In this document: one piece after another, positions 49,331 to 60,820 of the stretch
Layout: each line of letters begins with the position of its first letter
Numbering within the stretch: position 1 is the first letter of the stretch
From: Onychostoma macrolepis
Taxonomy: Eukaryota > Chordata > Actinopteri > Cypriniformes > Cyprinidae
Length of the DNA stretch: 64,000 nt
Direction of reading: 5' to 3'
NCBI RefSeq assembly: GCF_012432095.1
Contig: NC_081174.1
Coordinates: 28,277,196-28,341,195, forward strand
Notes under the pieces: model-generated
Database searches by the model: none
Told to the model about the DNA's origin: nothing
What the model saw: only the letters and a program-made list of their open reading frames with translations
Made by a program: the position numbers and the translations under genes

Positions 49331-50400
49331 TACCAGTCTAACAAATTCTTCACTGAACTCATCAGTTACTTACATGTATCATATGCAACTTGTCATAAAA
49401 CTCAAAATAATATAAAAAATTGTATCATACATGTGTCAACATATAGTTTTTGTAATAAATAAAACAATATTACAGAAGTCCTACGGTTTACTATTCCGAT
49501 ACTTTTTAAGTTCCCCTAAATATTGATTTAGACATTAAGTAACACATTTTTTAAGATATTAGCTGTTTTTAAACATTGAGTGTTTTTACTGTAAATACAT
49601 TTTCCATTCGTTTACACTTACTGACAAATCTAAACTGTTGTCTGGTAATCGACAGGACGCCGCAGATCCTGTCCATAAAAACAAACCAGATTATTCCTTA
49701 TAACAGTATAACTGATTATATACTCATTCGATACTCATTTTTACAGTAAAACTGTTATTGCAAGTTGATCAAACCAGACAGTTGGTCATGAGGTCTGATG
49801 GCTGTGTGTGTGTGTGTTTCTCTCATGAATGAGGAATGTTTGTGGGGGAAGACAGTGCAGATCTAAATCCCCTGAGTTTAGACAGGACCCCAGATCAGAC
49901 AAACTAACCCACTCACACACACACACATACACACTCCCTCAGGACACACAGCATTCAAACCACCTGTGGTCACTGCTCCTTTCACCCTGCAGCCACCTTT
50001 TAATGAAGCCCCGCTGAGGTGCATTCTGGGAGAATTCAGAAGACACATACACTGTGCCAGCCAATCACGAGCATATCAAAGCCAATGCTGTGATCTGATT
50101 GGATATAAATATGTAATCAAGTGAATGAATGCAAGACTGTATGTATGTCTCTTTCTAAAAAGAGAAAGAAAATATGGGTTTGTGTATTATTATTATTAAT
50201 GTGAAATTCTTTTTACTCTTAAGGTCACTGCACACAGATTCTGAAATTTTTGCACGTTAAAAAAAATTCGGATCGGGTTTGATTTTCGGCGTTTTCGCAT
50301 CCGTAGCATGCATTCTGATAGGAAAGGAAGAAGAATATGAAAAAACACGCGAAAATTTCAAACTCAGTGTGCAATGTCTTTTACTCTCTTAATATTAATA
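49331..50400. other. Unclassified, short TG/CA runs
   Basis: TG at about 49803-49818 and CA at 49914-49926; otherwise no defined element. 50030-50110 is a small repeat-poor block. Confidence 0.35.
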
Positions 50401-50810
50401 AGATTGTTAAATACTGTTGTTCATTGTAAGTTAATGCATTAATGGCACTAATGCATTTTTGTAAAATTGTGTGACAATATTATAGTTAACTAATACTAAA
50501 CTAAAACTATTTTTTTTTATTTAAAAAATTCTACATATTTAAAAAGTATCTATCTATCTAAGACCATTTTTTTTCCTTGCATAAAATATTAAATCAAAAT
50601 TTCCATTGGCTGCCAAGGCATAATTTCTCATTTTCTTTTAGCTTAACTTTCAATACTAAACTAACTAAAACTAAAACTGGAATAAAAAAAATTAATAAGA
50701 GCTATAAAAACTCTATATTTAAAAAACAAATAATAAAAAAAAAAAAAACACAACAAAATTATTAATCAAATTATTGATATATAATAGTATATCAATAATG
50801 CTAATCACAG
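50401..50810 (-). repeat. AT-rich repeat, minus copy, with 12-bp palindrome
   Basis: 50470-50700 relates inversely to 45340-45606. At 50770-50799 ATTATTGATATA and TATATCAATAAT form a perfect stem with a 6-base loop. Confidence 0.6.
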
Positions 50811-51245
50811 ATAATTATGTGACAGGTATAATTTAGCATGCTCATTCATTTCAGTGATGTCTGCAAATGGTGACTATTGTAAAACTGTGATTTAATCACA
50901 GATTTAGAGAGCAAATATATGATTGGCTTATGAAGTGCATGTGATCCAAGATCAATTCCTGATTGACTTTATCTTATATAAAAACTATTTTAAACACTTT
51001 TATAATTTTTTGTTTTTCTTTTATAATTAGTGTATATGCAGTGAAATTTGTGAAGAAAAACTTAAATGGACACATTATTTTGTAGGAGAAGGTAAAAACT
51101 GTGGAAACTGGCTTTTGTGGGCTAATCAGTACATTTTATTTTCTAAAAGAAGAATTCTAAAAGAATTCTTTCTTCTGCCATTAAAAAACTATGTGGATGC
51201 CATCAGAGATTTCAGTCCTAAGAAACATCTGCATGAGTAATTCTG
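50811..51245. other. Unclassified AT-rich sequence
   Basis: No ORF, tandem repeat or element recognised. Confidence 0.4.
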
Positions 51246-51853
51246 TTGAATTCATGAGCTATACACAGCTAGACTTCAATGACAGAAGTGTGCAAGAGAA
51301 CGAAGAGGAGAGGGAATACAGCAAAATAAACCCCGCGCTGGAACGAAAACCGTCCCAGTTCTCATTCTGGGGTGGCAAAACGGCAGGAACGCTGACCACC
51401 GTTCTTGTTACACACATCGACAAACTAGTGTTGACATCTATCGCTTTAAGAAAACAGGAAGAGAAATAAAAAAAGACTTTAGCAGCAAAAACTAATAATT
51501 GCAAAGCAGCCAATTAAATGGAGAGAAGGAGATGAAACCGTCTTATTTCCCCTGGTGAAACGCGCTTCTGCGAGCACATGAAAAGAAAAGAGGAAAATAT
51601 AATTCCAGAAGCTGACAGAACTCATTGTTCGTGGAATTTTAAATTCAAAAAAGTTAATAAAGCAGCGGAGGAAGATGAAGAGAATTTGCATTTCTCAGAT
51701 TAACAGCCTGTACAGCAGCAAAGGAGATCCACGTCGCCCCGGGTCATCATTTAAGAAACCTTTGCATATTTTATTTAAAAGTGGGCTTGGGTTGGCGGGG
51801 TAATAAGACAGACAGATAATGATTGGAAGGTCGGCCCTGCAGGGCACGTGAGA

Positions 51854-51885
<32 letters not shown>

Positions 51886-52028
51886 ACAGAGGCGAGGAAA
51901 GCGCAAATAGTTCTCCATAAGGAGGCCGCATCATAGATTACACTAATTACACACTGATCATTTATGAAACGTTTTCCAAAGGTTTTATTATTGTTATTGT
52001 TGTTTGTTGCTGTTATTGCATTCGTTAT

Positions 52029-52065
<37 letters not shown>

Positions 52066-52290
52066 TGTTAATGTGTAGCTTGGAGGTTTCTCCATTGCTC
52101 ATATCGTGTGCTGCTCGTCTTGTAATGAGAAGAAAAATAATCTCGCACTTGTAATCAGATTTTCGTTGTTTACGTGTTTGTTTGGAATGACCACAAATGT
52201 GTAATTAGAACAGCATTAATTTGTTTGTGCCGCAAATTATTAAAGCTGGAAGTTTTTGAAGCAATAAGTGCAAAAAAAAAAAAAAAAAGC
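51246..52290. other. Long CNE-like island
   Basis: Two repeat-free blocks (51250-51850 and 52075-52260) around CA (51854-51880) and GT (52031-52064) runs. Cores include the POU octamer ATTTGCAT at 51684-51691, TTTGCATATTTTATTT at about 51760, CCAATTAAATGG at about 51510 and AATGATTGG at about 51817. The 92-codon plus ORF (51191-51469) lacks splice or domain support. Confidence 0.4.
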
Positions 52291-52780
52291 GTTTACTGTG
52301 TGTTGTGTTAAAATGAGAAAAAACTTGGACGGATGAGAGGAAAAAGTGACAGAAAGAAATATGGAACTGCTGATCTTAAACCAGTCAAAGTTGGTTTAAA
52401 CTGGTCCTGATCAGTTGAAAAGTGCACAAAACTCCACTAAAACCCTCAATACTGAAACCACCAAACTATCTTATGCTGATTTAAGCTGGTTTTATCAGGT
52501 TGTTTGTCCTTGGTTAATCATTAAATGTTGTTTGTGTGTCTGTGTGTTATATTTTGACTGGCCCAACAAATCATAACAGGAAATCAAATACAACATTCTC
52601 ATTACGCCCATAGACTGAGCTGGAAATTGAACTTACTATCATTATTTACATAAACACTTTAACACACAGCTGTATTTTAATTAGTTCAATTTAGGCTAAA
52701 TAAAGTATAAATTAAACTATGTTTTACAAAGAAATTGTGAACGATTCTTTCCTACGCATAAAAATGGCATTGTGTGTTTT
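52291..52780. other. Unclassified sequence
   Basis: Nothing recognised apart from weak internal repeats of AACTGGT/ACCAGT near 52380-52500. Confidence 0.35.
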
Positions 52781-52784
52781 TCAG

Positions 52785-53660
52785 CGTGTTGCTAAGCAGT
52801 TGTTAGGGTGTTGTTGGTGGTTGCTAGGGAGTTGCTTTGTTGTTGTTAAAGTGTTCTATGTGGTCTTTAGCTCACTTCTATGCAGTTGTTAGGGTGTTGT
52901 TGCAGTTACTAAGCAGTTGTTTTGTAGTTGCTTGGGTGTTCTAAGTGTTTTTAGCTCATTACCATGTAGCTGCCAGGGTGTTGGTTTGTAGTTGCCAAGG
53001 TGTTTTGATATGACCACAAAGCCAGTCTTAAGTGCCAATTTTTTTTTAAATTGAGATTTATACATCATCTGAAAGCTGAATAAATAAACTTTCCATTGAT
53101 GTATGGTTTGTTAGGATATGACAATATTTGGCTGAGATACAACTATTTGAAAATCTGAAATCTGAGGGTGTCAAAAAATCTAAATATTGAGAAAATCGCC
53201 TTTAAAGTTGTCCAAATGAAGTTCTTAGCAATGCATATTACTAATTAAAAATTAAGTTTTGATATATTAACAGTAGGAAATTTACAAAATATCTTCATGG
53301 AACATGATCTTTACTTATCCTAATGATTTTTAGCATAAAATAAAAATGGATAATTTTGACCCATACAGTGTATTTTTGGCTATTGCTACAAATATACCCC
53401 AGCGACTTAAGACTGGTTTTGTGGTCCAGGGTCACATATGTGTTTTGATTTCCTATGCAAAACTCCATTTCCATGACGATAATGTGTTATTGGTGGTTGC
53501 TAAGTGGTGGCATTAAAGTTGCTAAGGTGGTCTTTGTGGTTTTTGCTCATTGCTATGAAGTTGCTTGATTGTTGTTGTTGGTTGCTAGGGAGTTCCTATA
53601 TAGTTGCTAAGGTGTTCTGTGTGGTTTTTAGCTTTGTAGTTGCTGAGGTCTTCTGTAGCC
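52785..53660 (+). repeat. GTTGCTAGG minisatellite split by a MITE
   Basis: 52785-53004 and 53480-53660 consist of degenerate GTTGCTAGGGTGTT, GTGGTTTTTAGCTCATT and GCTATGCAGTTGTT words. Between them lies the 53010-53436 element. A short inverse fragment (CAACCACTAAAAACACCTTA) lies at 59818. Confidence 0.8.
53010..53436. mobile_element. TGTGACC-type MITE, 5' end truncated
   Basis: The right end TTTTGTGGTCCAGGGTCACA is intact. The left end starts at TGACCACAAAGCCAG and lacks the outer CCTGG. It is a second copy, in opposite orientation, of 3248-3682. Confidence 0.75.
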
Positions 53661-54285
53661 GTATTTCCATTACCCTTCAAATATTTAGCAAAATGGAAAA
53701 AATTTTTTTTAGCATTTACAGGTCACCAGCTCATATGTGGCTGCTTACACAAGCATTGACTGTAATTGTGTAATGCTTGTATGAAGGGCTTTCCTTGCTA
53801 GTAATACTTGGACAAACCGTTATTTACACTGGACACGTCTGCGGCGCATTACGGAACTGATAGTGGCATTCTGGGTAGTTGCTTACTGTCTCAAGTCAAA
53901 AAAGCCCACCCTTAATTCTATGTGATTATTCTGTCTTGTAGATATAAATTCTGTCCCTTATTCAAGGTAAATCTATCAGACATTTTGCCCATTTAATCAT
54001 CCACCATGTGAAAATCCAGTCTGATCATTTAGAAAAGTCATAACACTCCTCTTTTAGCATGCATGGTTTCATATGTAGAGTCAGGGGTTTGTTCAAATCT
54101 AAACCCCACATATGAGAAACAGTAACTATTAGCATGAGAGAAGAGTTTAAAATCTACCTCAGATTGCAGGAAGATTGTTGAAATCTTTGCAGTGCCATAC
54201 GAGGTGGCTAAAATATTGTGTTGTACATTACAGTTCTGAATTATTCCATTTGGCTTTGTAGAATCTAAAGCTCATACTCATCTCT
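53661..54285. other. Unclassified sequence
   Basis: No gene or defined repeat. A let-7 8-mer match at 54154-54161 is treated as background. Confidence 0.35.
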
Positions 54286-54615
54286 CACACACACACACTG
54301 TAGCCATCCTTGACCTTAACCAGGCCTGCAGGGTTCGGACGGAACATTACAACAACGTTTTATGAATTATTCATTGATTCACTCTGTCCTAGCTCTCTCT
54401 TTCTCTCTCTTTTTCTTTCTTTCTCGCTGTCTCCCACACTCTCTCTTTCTCACTCGCTCTGGGCTAGTAGAGTTTGAGTGTGTTTTGACCGGTGCTCTGA
54501 TATGGTGATACTCGCACCCGCAGCAGGTAGTTTGTCCTCCTCTGTGCAGCACAATTCCCTTCAGACCCTGATTAGGGCTCTTAATAGCTGCTTTCATGAC
54601 AAAAAATATAAATTA
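54286..54615. other. CNE-like island
   Basis: After a short CA run (about 54287-54298), 54300-54390 and 54460-54600 are repeat-poor, with ATGAATTATTCATTGATTC and CTTAATAGCTGCTTTCATG cores, split by a CT-rich tract (54392-54460). Confidence 0.35.
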
Positions 54616-54659
54616 AGGTTAATTATAACTCTGCCACACTCCAGTGTGTGTTAGAGAGA

Positions 54660-54897
54660 GAATGGCTGTGTTGGAATAGCATACTACCATACTACACCTG
54701 TTATTGTTGCAGTGTGTAGCATGCATACTGTGCATAATATGCTAATTGTATGTATGCATCAACACCCTATTAAACTTGACAAAATGTACTGCATACAGCA
54801 GAGCACACAGGGTAACATATCCCACAATGCAATGTACTCGAGTTGATTTTCAGGTGTGTCAGACGAAATACTTTCATTTTTATTTTAATAGAATGGC

Positions 54898-54956
<59 letters not shown>

Positions 54957-55080
54957 AAATTAAGGAAAAATAAAAATGCAAATATATATGCTAAATGACC
55001 TTTTTCATTATTATTCAGTAAATAGTATGCTTGTTTTCCATTTCAGTAACATTTTTGAAGTAGCTGATCAGCGTCTTAGT
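54660..55080. repeat. 'GCATACT' repeat with internal (TA)n
   Basis: GCATACTACC, GCATGCATACTGTGC and AATAGTATGC words at both sides, with a pure TA run at 54904-54953 between. Related to 44516-45200 and 5395-5540. Confidence 0.55.
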
Positions 55081-56345
55081 TTGAAGGAGACAGAGTTGTT
55101 GAAAAACTTACAATATTATAAAGTTTAAATATCATCATCATCAAAAAAAAAAAACAAATCCGAAAAAAATACAAAATTATTACAGTCTCGAAACAGTCCA
55201 TAGAATCATTATCAGAGAGCAGCATTGCATTATGGGAGATAATCAGCACTGACCAGAGGGCAGAACCGCCAATCCAAGGATTAAACTCTGCCAGAACCTG
55301 ACCTTCCTCGCAGCTAAACACACACTTTAACACATGCAGACGGGCTGCGCACACACACACACACACATGCAGTTTGAATCACTGTGTCAGAATTTCCTCC
55401 TTTTTTTCTCTTTTCCTTTATCTGTTCTCTTTCTCTCTCCTGCTTCTTTTACTTTACATATTTTGTGTTGTCTTTCTTCTCTTCTCGCTTAATTTAAAAG
55501 TCAGTTTTCTCATGAAATCTGCCAGAAAGATATCCAGGTCATAGTTCACCACAAAATCAAAAGAAAGAGTAGTTTGCATTGGGATGTTATATTAACGACA
55601 ATTTAAGGGATATTCATGATCGTCGCTGATGTATACTCAATCCCTTTGCATTTTAAGAAGACATTTATGAAAATGTCCACTATATTAGATGAAGAACAGG
55701 GGCTGTCAAGATCCAAAAAAATAAAAAAGCATCAGAAAAGCATAAGGAAAGATACTAAAATGTAAGCCATTATTCAATAAAATTCCGCTGACCAGCTGTG
55801 GTCATTATTCACTTTCATTTTACAGAAAAGAGCGGCTCAGACATTTTCCTAAAATCTCCTTTTGCATTCTACAGAAGAAAGAAAGTCATAAGAAATGTGA
55901 AAGACATTCAGGGTGAGTAAATAATAACAGAATTTTCATTTTTGTGTGAATTATTCCCACTCCAATTTGCATTACCTAAATGCAAAAAATAAATCTTTCT
56001 CATTACTTCAATGAAAGAATAATACTATTTCAATTGCAAATTATTTATGCATCATGGTAATATTTTTAGCATTGCCTTTAATTTATGCTGATTTAAATAT
56101 GGAAAATATTGTATTACTGTAATGAGAATCTAATGAGAATCCTCACTGAGAATAATAGGAATTCTAAACATTATAGCTCAAAAATAAAACATTCAGACAC
56201 ATTACAGTAATGAAAATTTAGGCAAAAAATGTCACATTGCCAAAACATTCATTTTCTTTATGCAAAGCACGATTTCTTTAGGGTGAAATGTGACCTGGAC
56301 GTGTTTTCACCCATAAACATTTGTCTTTCATTTCAATGTGTCCTG
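55081..56345. other. Unclassified, with MITE fragment
   Basis: CA run at about 55351-55367; CT-rich tract at 55395-55450. At 55860-55960 GAAAGTCATAAGAAATG and CAGGGTGAGTAAATAATA match the ends of the 35375 element. No gene. Confidence 0.4.
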
Positions 56346-56560
56346 CGTTCTCTTCAGATCTGACCAACGGCACCGACTTGACCAACAGAAACACATCCAA
56401 ATGTGCCCAGGGCTGCGAGTCCTTCAGAAGACACACACACACACACACACACACGGGAGGCGCTCTGACAGATGGATTCCTGCTGTCGGAGAGAAACGTG
56501 ACCTTATGAAGGATTCAAGCATCATGTATGAGCAGTGGATGAATATTACATAAAGTGTTT
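56346..56560 (+). other. Exon-like segment of unknown identity
   Basis: A pyrimidine-rich tract and CTTCAG at 56358 precede an open frame reading LTNGTDLTNRNTSKCAQGCE, with N-glycosylation-type sequons and a CxxxC pair, as a secreted ectodomain might have. The frame then runs into a CA repeat (56430-56454) and stops at 56509, with no GT donor in a suitable place. It could be a chance ORF or a decayed exon; I cannot name a family. Confidence 0.12.
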
Positions 56561-56680
56561 GGAAAGCTTTCTAGTTATGAATTTGAGGTCGTGTTCTTAA
56601 GCGTGTTTGTGGCCATGTGCTTGTCTATTTTTGTGCGTGTGTTTTTTTGCATTATATATGTGACTCTGTACTTGCATGTT

Positions 56681-57115
56681 GTGTGTGTGTGTGTGTGTGT
56701 GTGAGGCCAAGGCCTCCTAAACACAGCCATATTCTGCAGATAACCGGATTAGGAACGAGGCGTATAATAAGTCTGTGAATGTGGCCCCTGGCGCTGCTGT
56801 AATCCTCTGCTTTGATGTCTCTCGGCTCCATCAGGTGCGAGCGGGCTCTCGGGCCCCGGGCTGAAGCTCCGCTCCGCAGCTCAAAGTGCCTCATTAGTTT
56901 TGCCTGTTTACTAAACTTGGCCCCTTGTGATGGAAAATAGTCAGATGCACAGCCGAATCCTGTCGACGATGCACATTTCTCTCTTTTCAGAAAGCAGGAG
57001 GGAGGGAGGGAGAAGGATGCTGGAGATATCTTGCAGTGTCCGAATTTACCTCAACACCACCATGGGTTCATTATCTGCAGCTTTCTGCGTCTTATACCAG
57101 CACTGGGTTAAATAA
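56681..57115. other. CNE-like island after (TG)n
   Basis: TG run 56681-56703, then 56705-56930 repeat-free and GC-rich for this window, with AGATAACCGGATTAGG and CTTTGATGTC cores. 56995-57010 is a short GGGA run. Confidence 0.35.
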
Positions 57116-57628
57116 TTACAGGATCATTTAAACAAAAAAAATAGAAGAGCTTTAATACACAGGACTACATTTTCATGATGATGTGTTGCATAAATTGCAT
57201 GCATTTTGAGGATCTAAGGGGTGTTTGAATATGGAGTATTATGGAGCGTCCAAATTTTCCTGAATTCATCCGTTTATTTGCCTTTCTCAGACACTGATGT
57301 TCCTGATCAAAACAACCGGCCTTTTAAAACTTACTCACAAATGCTATATTATCACCAAATATTGAATTCAATCTTTTTGCCAACTTGTTTTCTTTCAATT
57401 AGCACAGGTTTTTTTTTTTTTTTGGAGCTGATTGATCATAGGCCTCATTCATCTGAGCTTATGCATCTCAGTTTTTGAATAAAAAAGCATTATTTCTGGA
57501 CAATTCTGGCAATGTTCACTCAAAAACTGAGGCATATAAACTGAAAACAATAAGCTTTACAAACAATCAGTTCCAAAAACTAGATTTTCAATTGCAAAAG
57601 TTATACATTTTATTAGTTCAAGCAATTC
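57116..57628. other. Unclassified AT-rich sequence
   Basis: T run near 57409-57424. No credible ORF. Confidence 0.4.
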
Positions 57629-57680
57629 ATTCCCTGGGAATCAAACCCAAGACCTTGCTCTCTACTTGAGCTACAGGAAT
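57629..57680 (-). repeat. tRNA-derived SINE head fragment
   Basis: Read on the minus strand, CCTGTAGCTCAAGTAGAGAG resembles a Pol III A box and GGGTTTGATTCCCAGGG a B box, spaced as in tRNA-derived SINEs common in cyprinids. The body is not clearly preserved. Confidence 0.65.
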
Positions 57681-57689
57681 GTGCTTATT

Positions 57690-58220
57690 TTTGTGCATAT
57701 GCGTGTTTGTTGTTTATATTATTTGTGTAAAAGTGTGTGTTTTTGTGTGCTTTGTGTATGTGTGTGTATGCCTTTTGCTTGTGAATGTGTGCCTCACTCA
57801 GCTGCAGATTCTAATTAAAAATATCACAATAATTAAAGTCTTCAGCCTGACATGCACAGACTGCGCTACGCCTTCAGACATTCCCAGCTAATTAGTTAAT
57901 TAATCCAAACGCAAATTATAAGCAATAATTAGTCAGTCAAGCTTAACGTGAAGTCTGGTGACTCGTAGCGTTCCTTCACCTCCTTCTGTTCGCTGTCTCT
58001 GCGTCTCCTCACACGGGTTCCTTCTTTTGGAAGCATTCCTGCTCTGGTTAGGTAATTAATTTTCGGCTCTTAACGGATTTAACAGCAGAATTGACTACGG
58101 CTCTCGTAACGCTCCGGATTCAGATCGGACTCTCACCCTGAGCGGAGCGAGACAATTACACATCACAAACAACAGAGAGCAGCGTGAAAGAGCTCTTATT
58201 AAGACATTAGACACACCTAC
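57690..58220. other. CNE-like island with dense homeodomain cores
   Basis: After TG-rich sequence (57735-57770), 57800-58200 is repeat-free. TAATTAG is at 57889-57895 and 57926-57932, TTAATTAA at 57896-57903, GGTAATTAATTTTCGG near 58050, and further GC-balanced sequence follows to 58190. Confidence 0.45.
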
Positions 58221-60189
58221 TCATATACACACTCTAGTCTGATCATACACACATTCAGTGCTCCTCTTAGTAGTGCTTGCTTGCTAAGGTAGGTTTTCAT
58301 TATCATCATTGCTCATACTTTGGGTTAGGGATTTGACAAACCCCTAATCTTCAGCATTAAACTTAAGTTCATAACTTTTCAAAGTGATTAGATTACGATT
58401 TTGGGCTGACAGATGATAAAACGGGTGGGGAAAAAACCTGACAGATTTACAATAAATGAGGGACCTACCTAGCAATGTCCTAGCAACTAGGGCTGTGTAT
58501 CACCAGCAAAGTCACGATACGATCGTATCACGGTACAGAGGCCACGATACATATCACGATACGGGACTGCACTGAATTTCACCTTAGAAGAATTTAATAA
58601 AACAGCTGTTTATGACACACTGCATACTATAGGGCCGTTACTAACTATAGGCAGAGCATGCAGTTGACCTCCGCATTATAAAGGGCCTCCATAACTGTAC
58701 CACAGTACAATAATGGCATATGTTTCATATTTACATTGTGCACTCCCCACAAGGTACAATATTCTGATTGGTTGCATCTTGTTTTTAAGCCCATAAATAA
58801 AAATGTACTCGTTCTAATAAATTTATATTGTAATGTACTCACTCTAATATATTAAAATAATCTTAACATTGCTGGTAGGTTATCATTGATAAAAATTATA
58901 AAAATAAATAAAAATTAGAAGAGTTCTAAATTAATGCGCTGTCTTCACTGTACCTCACGCACACACGTTTAGTCACTAACAGATCTCGCTGCGCGCGCAC
59001 GGACATTCATTTTTAGCGCTGCCCCACAATTTTATCAATAAAATAGCTTAATCACTGAAGAGCTACATTATCTTTCTCAACAAGGAGCTGGCAACATCAT
59101 CGTTTCTAAAGCAATTAAAGCCACAGCTTCACTCTTACTAGAAACATGGCAAAACGGTGGTAATTCATACATACACAGCCTCTCTCTCTCTCTCTCATAA
59201 ATGAACACTTGATAAGTTACACTTTTCTGACAATAGAATATTGAAGTGGAGATCGCTAAACTGCAAGCTAACCGGTGTTTTCAGAAAGCAAGGGTTGTGG
59301 CAGCTAAAACCGGAAACTAACAATAAATGTAGTTTTCTACCTATTAGTTGTATTTTATTAACATCTACACCAACCCCAACCCTAAACCTACCCCTTGTAA
59401 TAATGGAAAAGCACCAATTATTGTTGTACAGTGTGACAGAAATTACGCTATATTGATGTGCGCATGGCCAGAAGCCGCGGCGTTTCTCCACAGTGGAGAG
59501 AGCGCGCGTACACATGGTTGCCAGGTTGACAAAAACAAGTAACACACTTAGTTAGATATTGCCGTAGTGTACAAGTGGGCAGCTCGGTTTCGGGGATTAT
59601 GTCTCTTTATATCAGGTAAAGTTGTGTTCCTCTGCGTCCAGATTAAACCTTGTTGTAGCCTATATATTATGCTCTATTCATTATTTTTTAGAAACCTTGC
59701 ACTTTTCTACTCTGTTTTAAACGGTGTTCTTGTATTCAAATTAAGATCGCGGTCCACTCGTATTGTCAAATCTCTTTGACTATACATCTTCATATCTATG
59801 TATCAAACACAGCACTAGCAACCACTAAAAACACCTTAGCAACGCCATGGCAATTGCATAGTAACCACTGTTGTCAAGTCCTGCTGTTGGGCTACTTTTA
59901 GGCGGGTTTTGAAGGAGGTTATTTCCAACGGAGGGGAAAACCGCGGGAAAAAAATCGCAATTGGTCTAGTTTTGGGCCAGCTTTGAATAGCAAATGGGCT
60001 GGTTTTGTTTCCTAGACCTGGCAACCCTGATAGTAATATGCTAAAAAAAAAAAAAAACCCTCATAAATCCTACTTAAGCTAGCCTACTTAGAAATAATTG
60101 TTTAAAGAGGAAGATTACCATTTACTTACCTGAGAATCTTATTTTTTTCTTTTCGATATTTCAATAGTCGTATCTTGTCTCCTATTTTC
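58221..60189. other. Repeat-derived and unclassified sequence
   Basis: 58488-58570 has repeated ACGATACG/GTATCACG words of a degraded interspersed element starting near AGGGCTGTGTATCACC. 59815-59870 holds an inverse GTTGCTAGG-type minisatellite fragment. The 116-codon minus ORF at 59195-59545 has no recognised features. Confidence 0.4.
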
Positions 60190-60365
60190 TGTCGTCTGTG
60201 TAGATGCAGAGCTATCGATGAACGAATCGTGATTAATGAATCTTCGTCATGGATTCATCAGCAAAACGGTCTGAATCGGTTCACGATTCGCGATGAATCA
60301 TTTAGGCAGTTCACTCACTCAATGAGTCGCTTGGAGCGGTTTCTCAATCAGTAAACGCACGGATA
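60190..60365. repeat. GAATC-rich degenerate repeat
   Basis: Contains ATGAACGAATCGTGATTAAT, CTGAATCGGTTCACGATTC and GATGAATCATTTAGG, words resembling those in the 48640-49330 minisatellite. Confidence 0.5.
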
Positions 60366-60569
60366 CTTTACAACTCAAAGGACAAAAAGAAAGCTGAGTG
60401 AGGTGAATATTTAGGCTACCTAATATCCACTGAAGTCAATTTGTAACAAACCTGCAAAAGCGTCCTATCCTTTGCCAGTGATAAGAAGGTGCTACAGCTA
60501 ACATCTTTTTTTTTTTTTTACATTTGTAATAATAATGCATGTTCATTGAGCGGCATGATGATAGAATGA

Positions 60570-60820
60570 TAGAGATAGAATGATTTCTGAAGGATCACGT
60601 GACGCACTGAAGACTGGAGTAATGATACTGAAAATTCAGCTTTGACCACAGGAGTAGGCCTAAATGACATTTTAAAATAGATTCAAATAAAAACTGTTAT
60701 CCTACATTGTAATAATATTTCACAAATAGGCCTATTATGTTTTTAGTGTATTTGTTATCATATAAATGCAGTCTTAATAAGCGCATAAGAGACTTGTATA
60801 AAGTAATGGACCCCAACTTC
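60570..60820 (-). repeat. Interspersed repeat family A, minus copy
   Basis: GATTTCTGAAGGATCACGTG and GAGTAATGATACTGAAAATT are reverse-orientation family cores. Confidence 0.75.

Noticed and set aside
51191..51469. 92-residue plus ORF
   Set aside because: No acceptor, donor or domain; lies in a CNE-like block whose other strand is also partly open.
54154..54161. let-7 8-mer CTACCTCA
   Set aside because: Far from any recognised transcript and within the chance expectation of about one per 65 kb.
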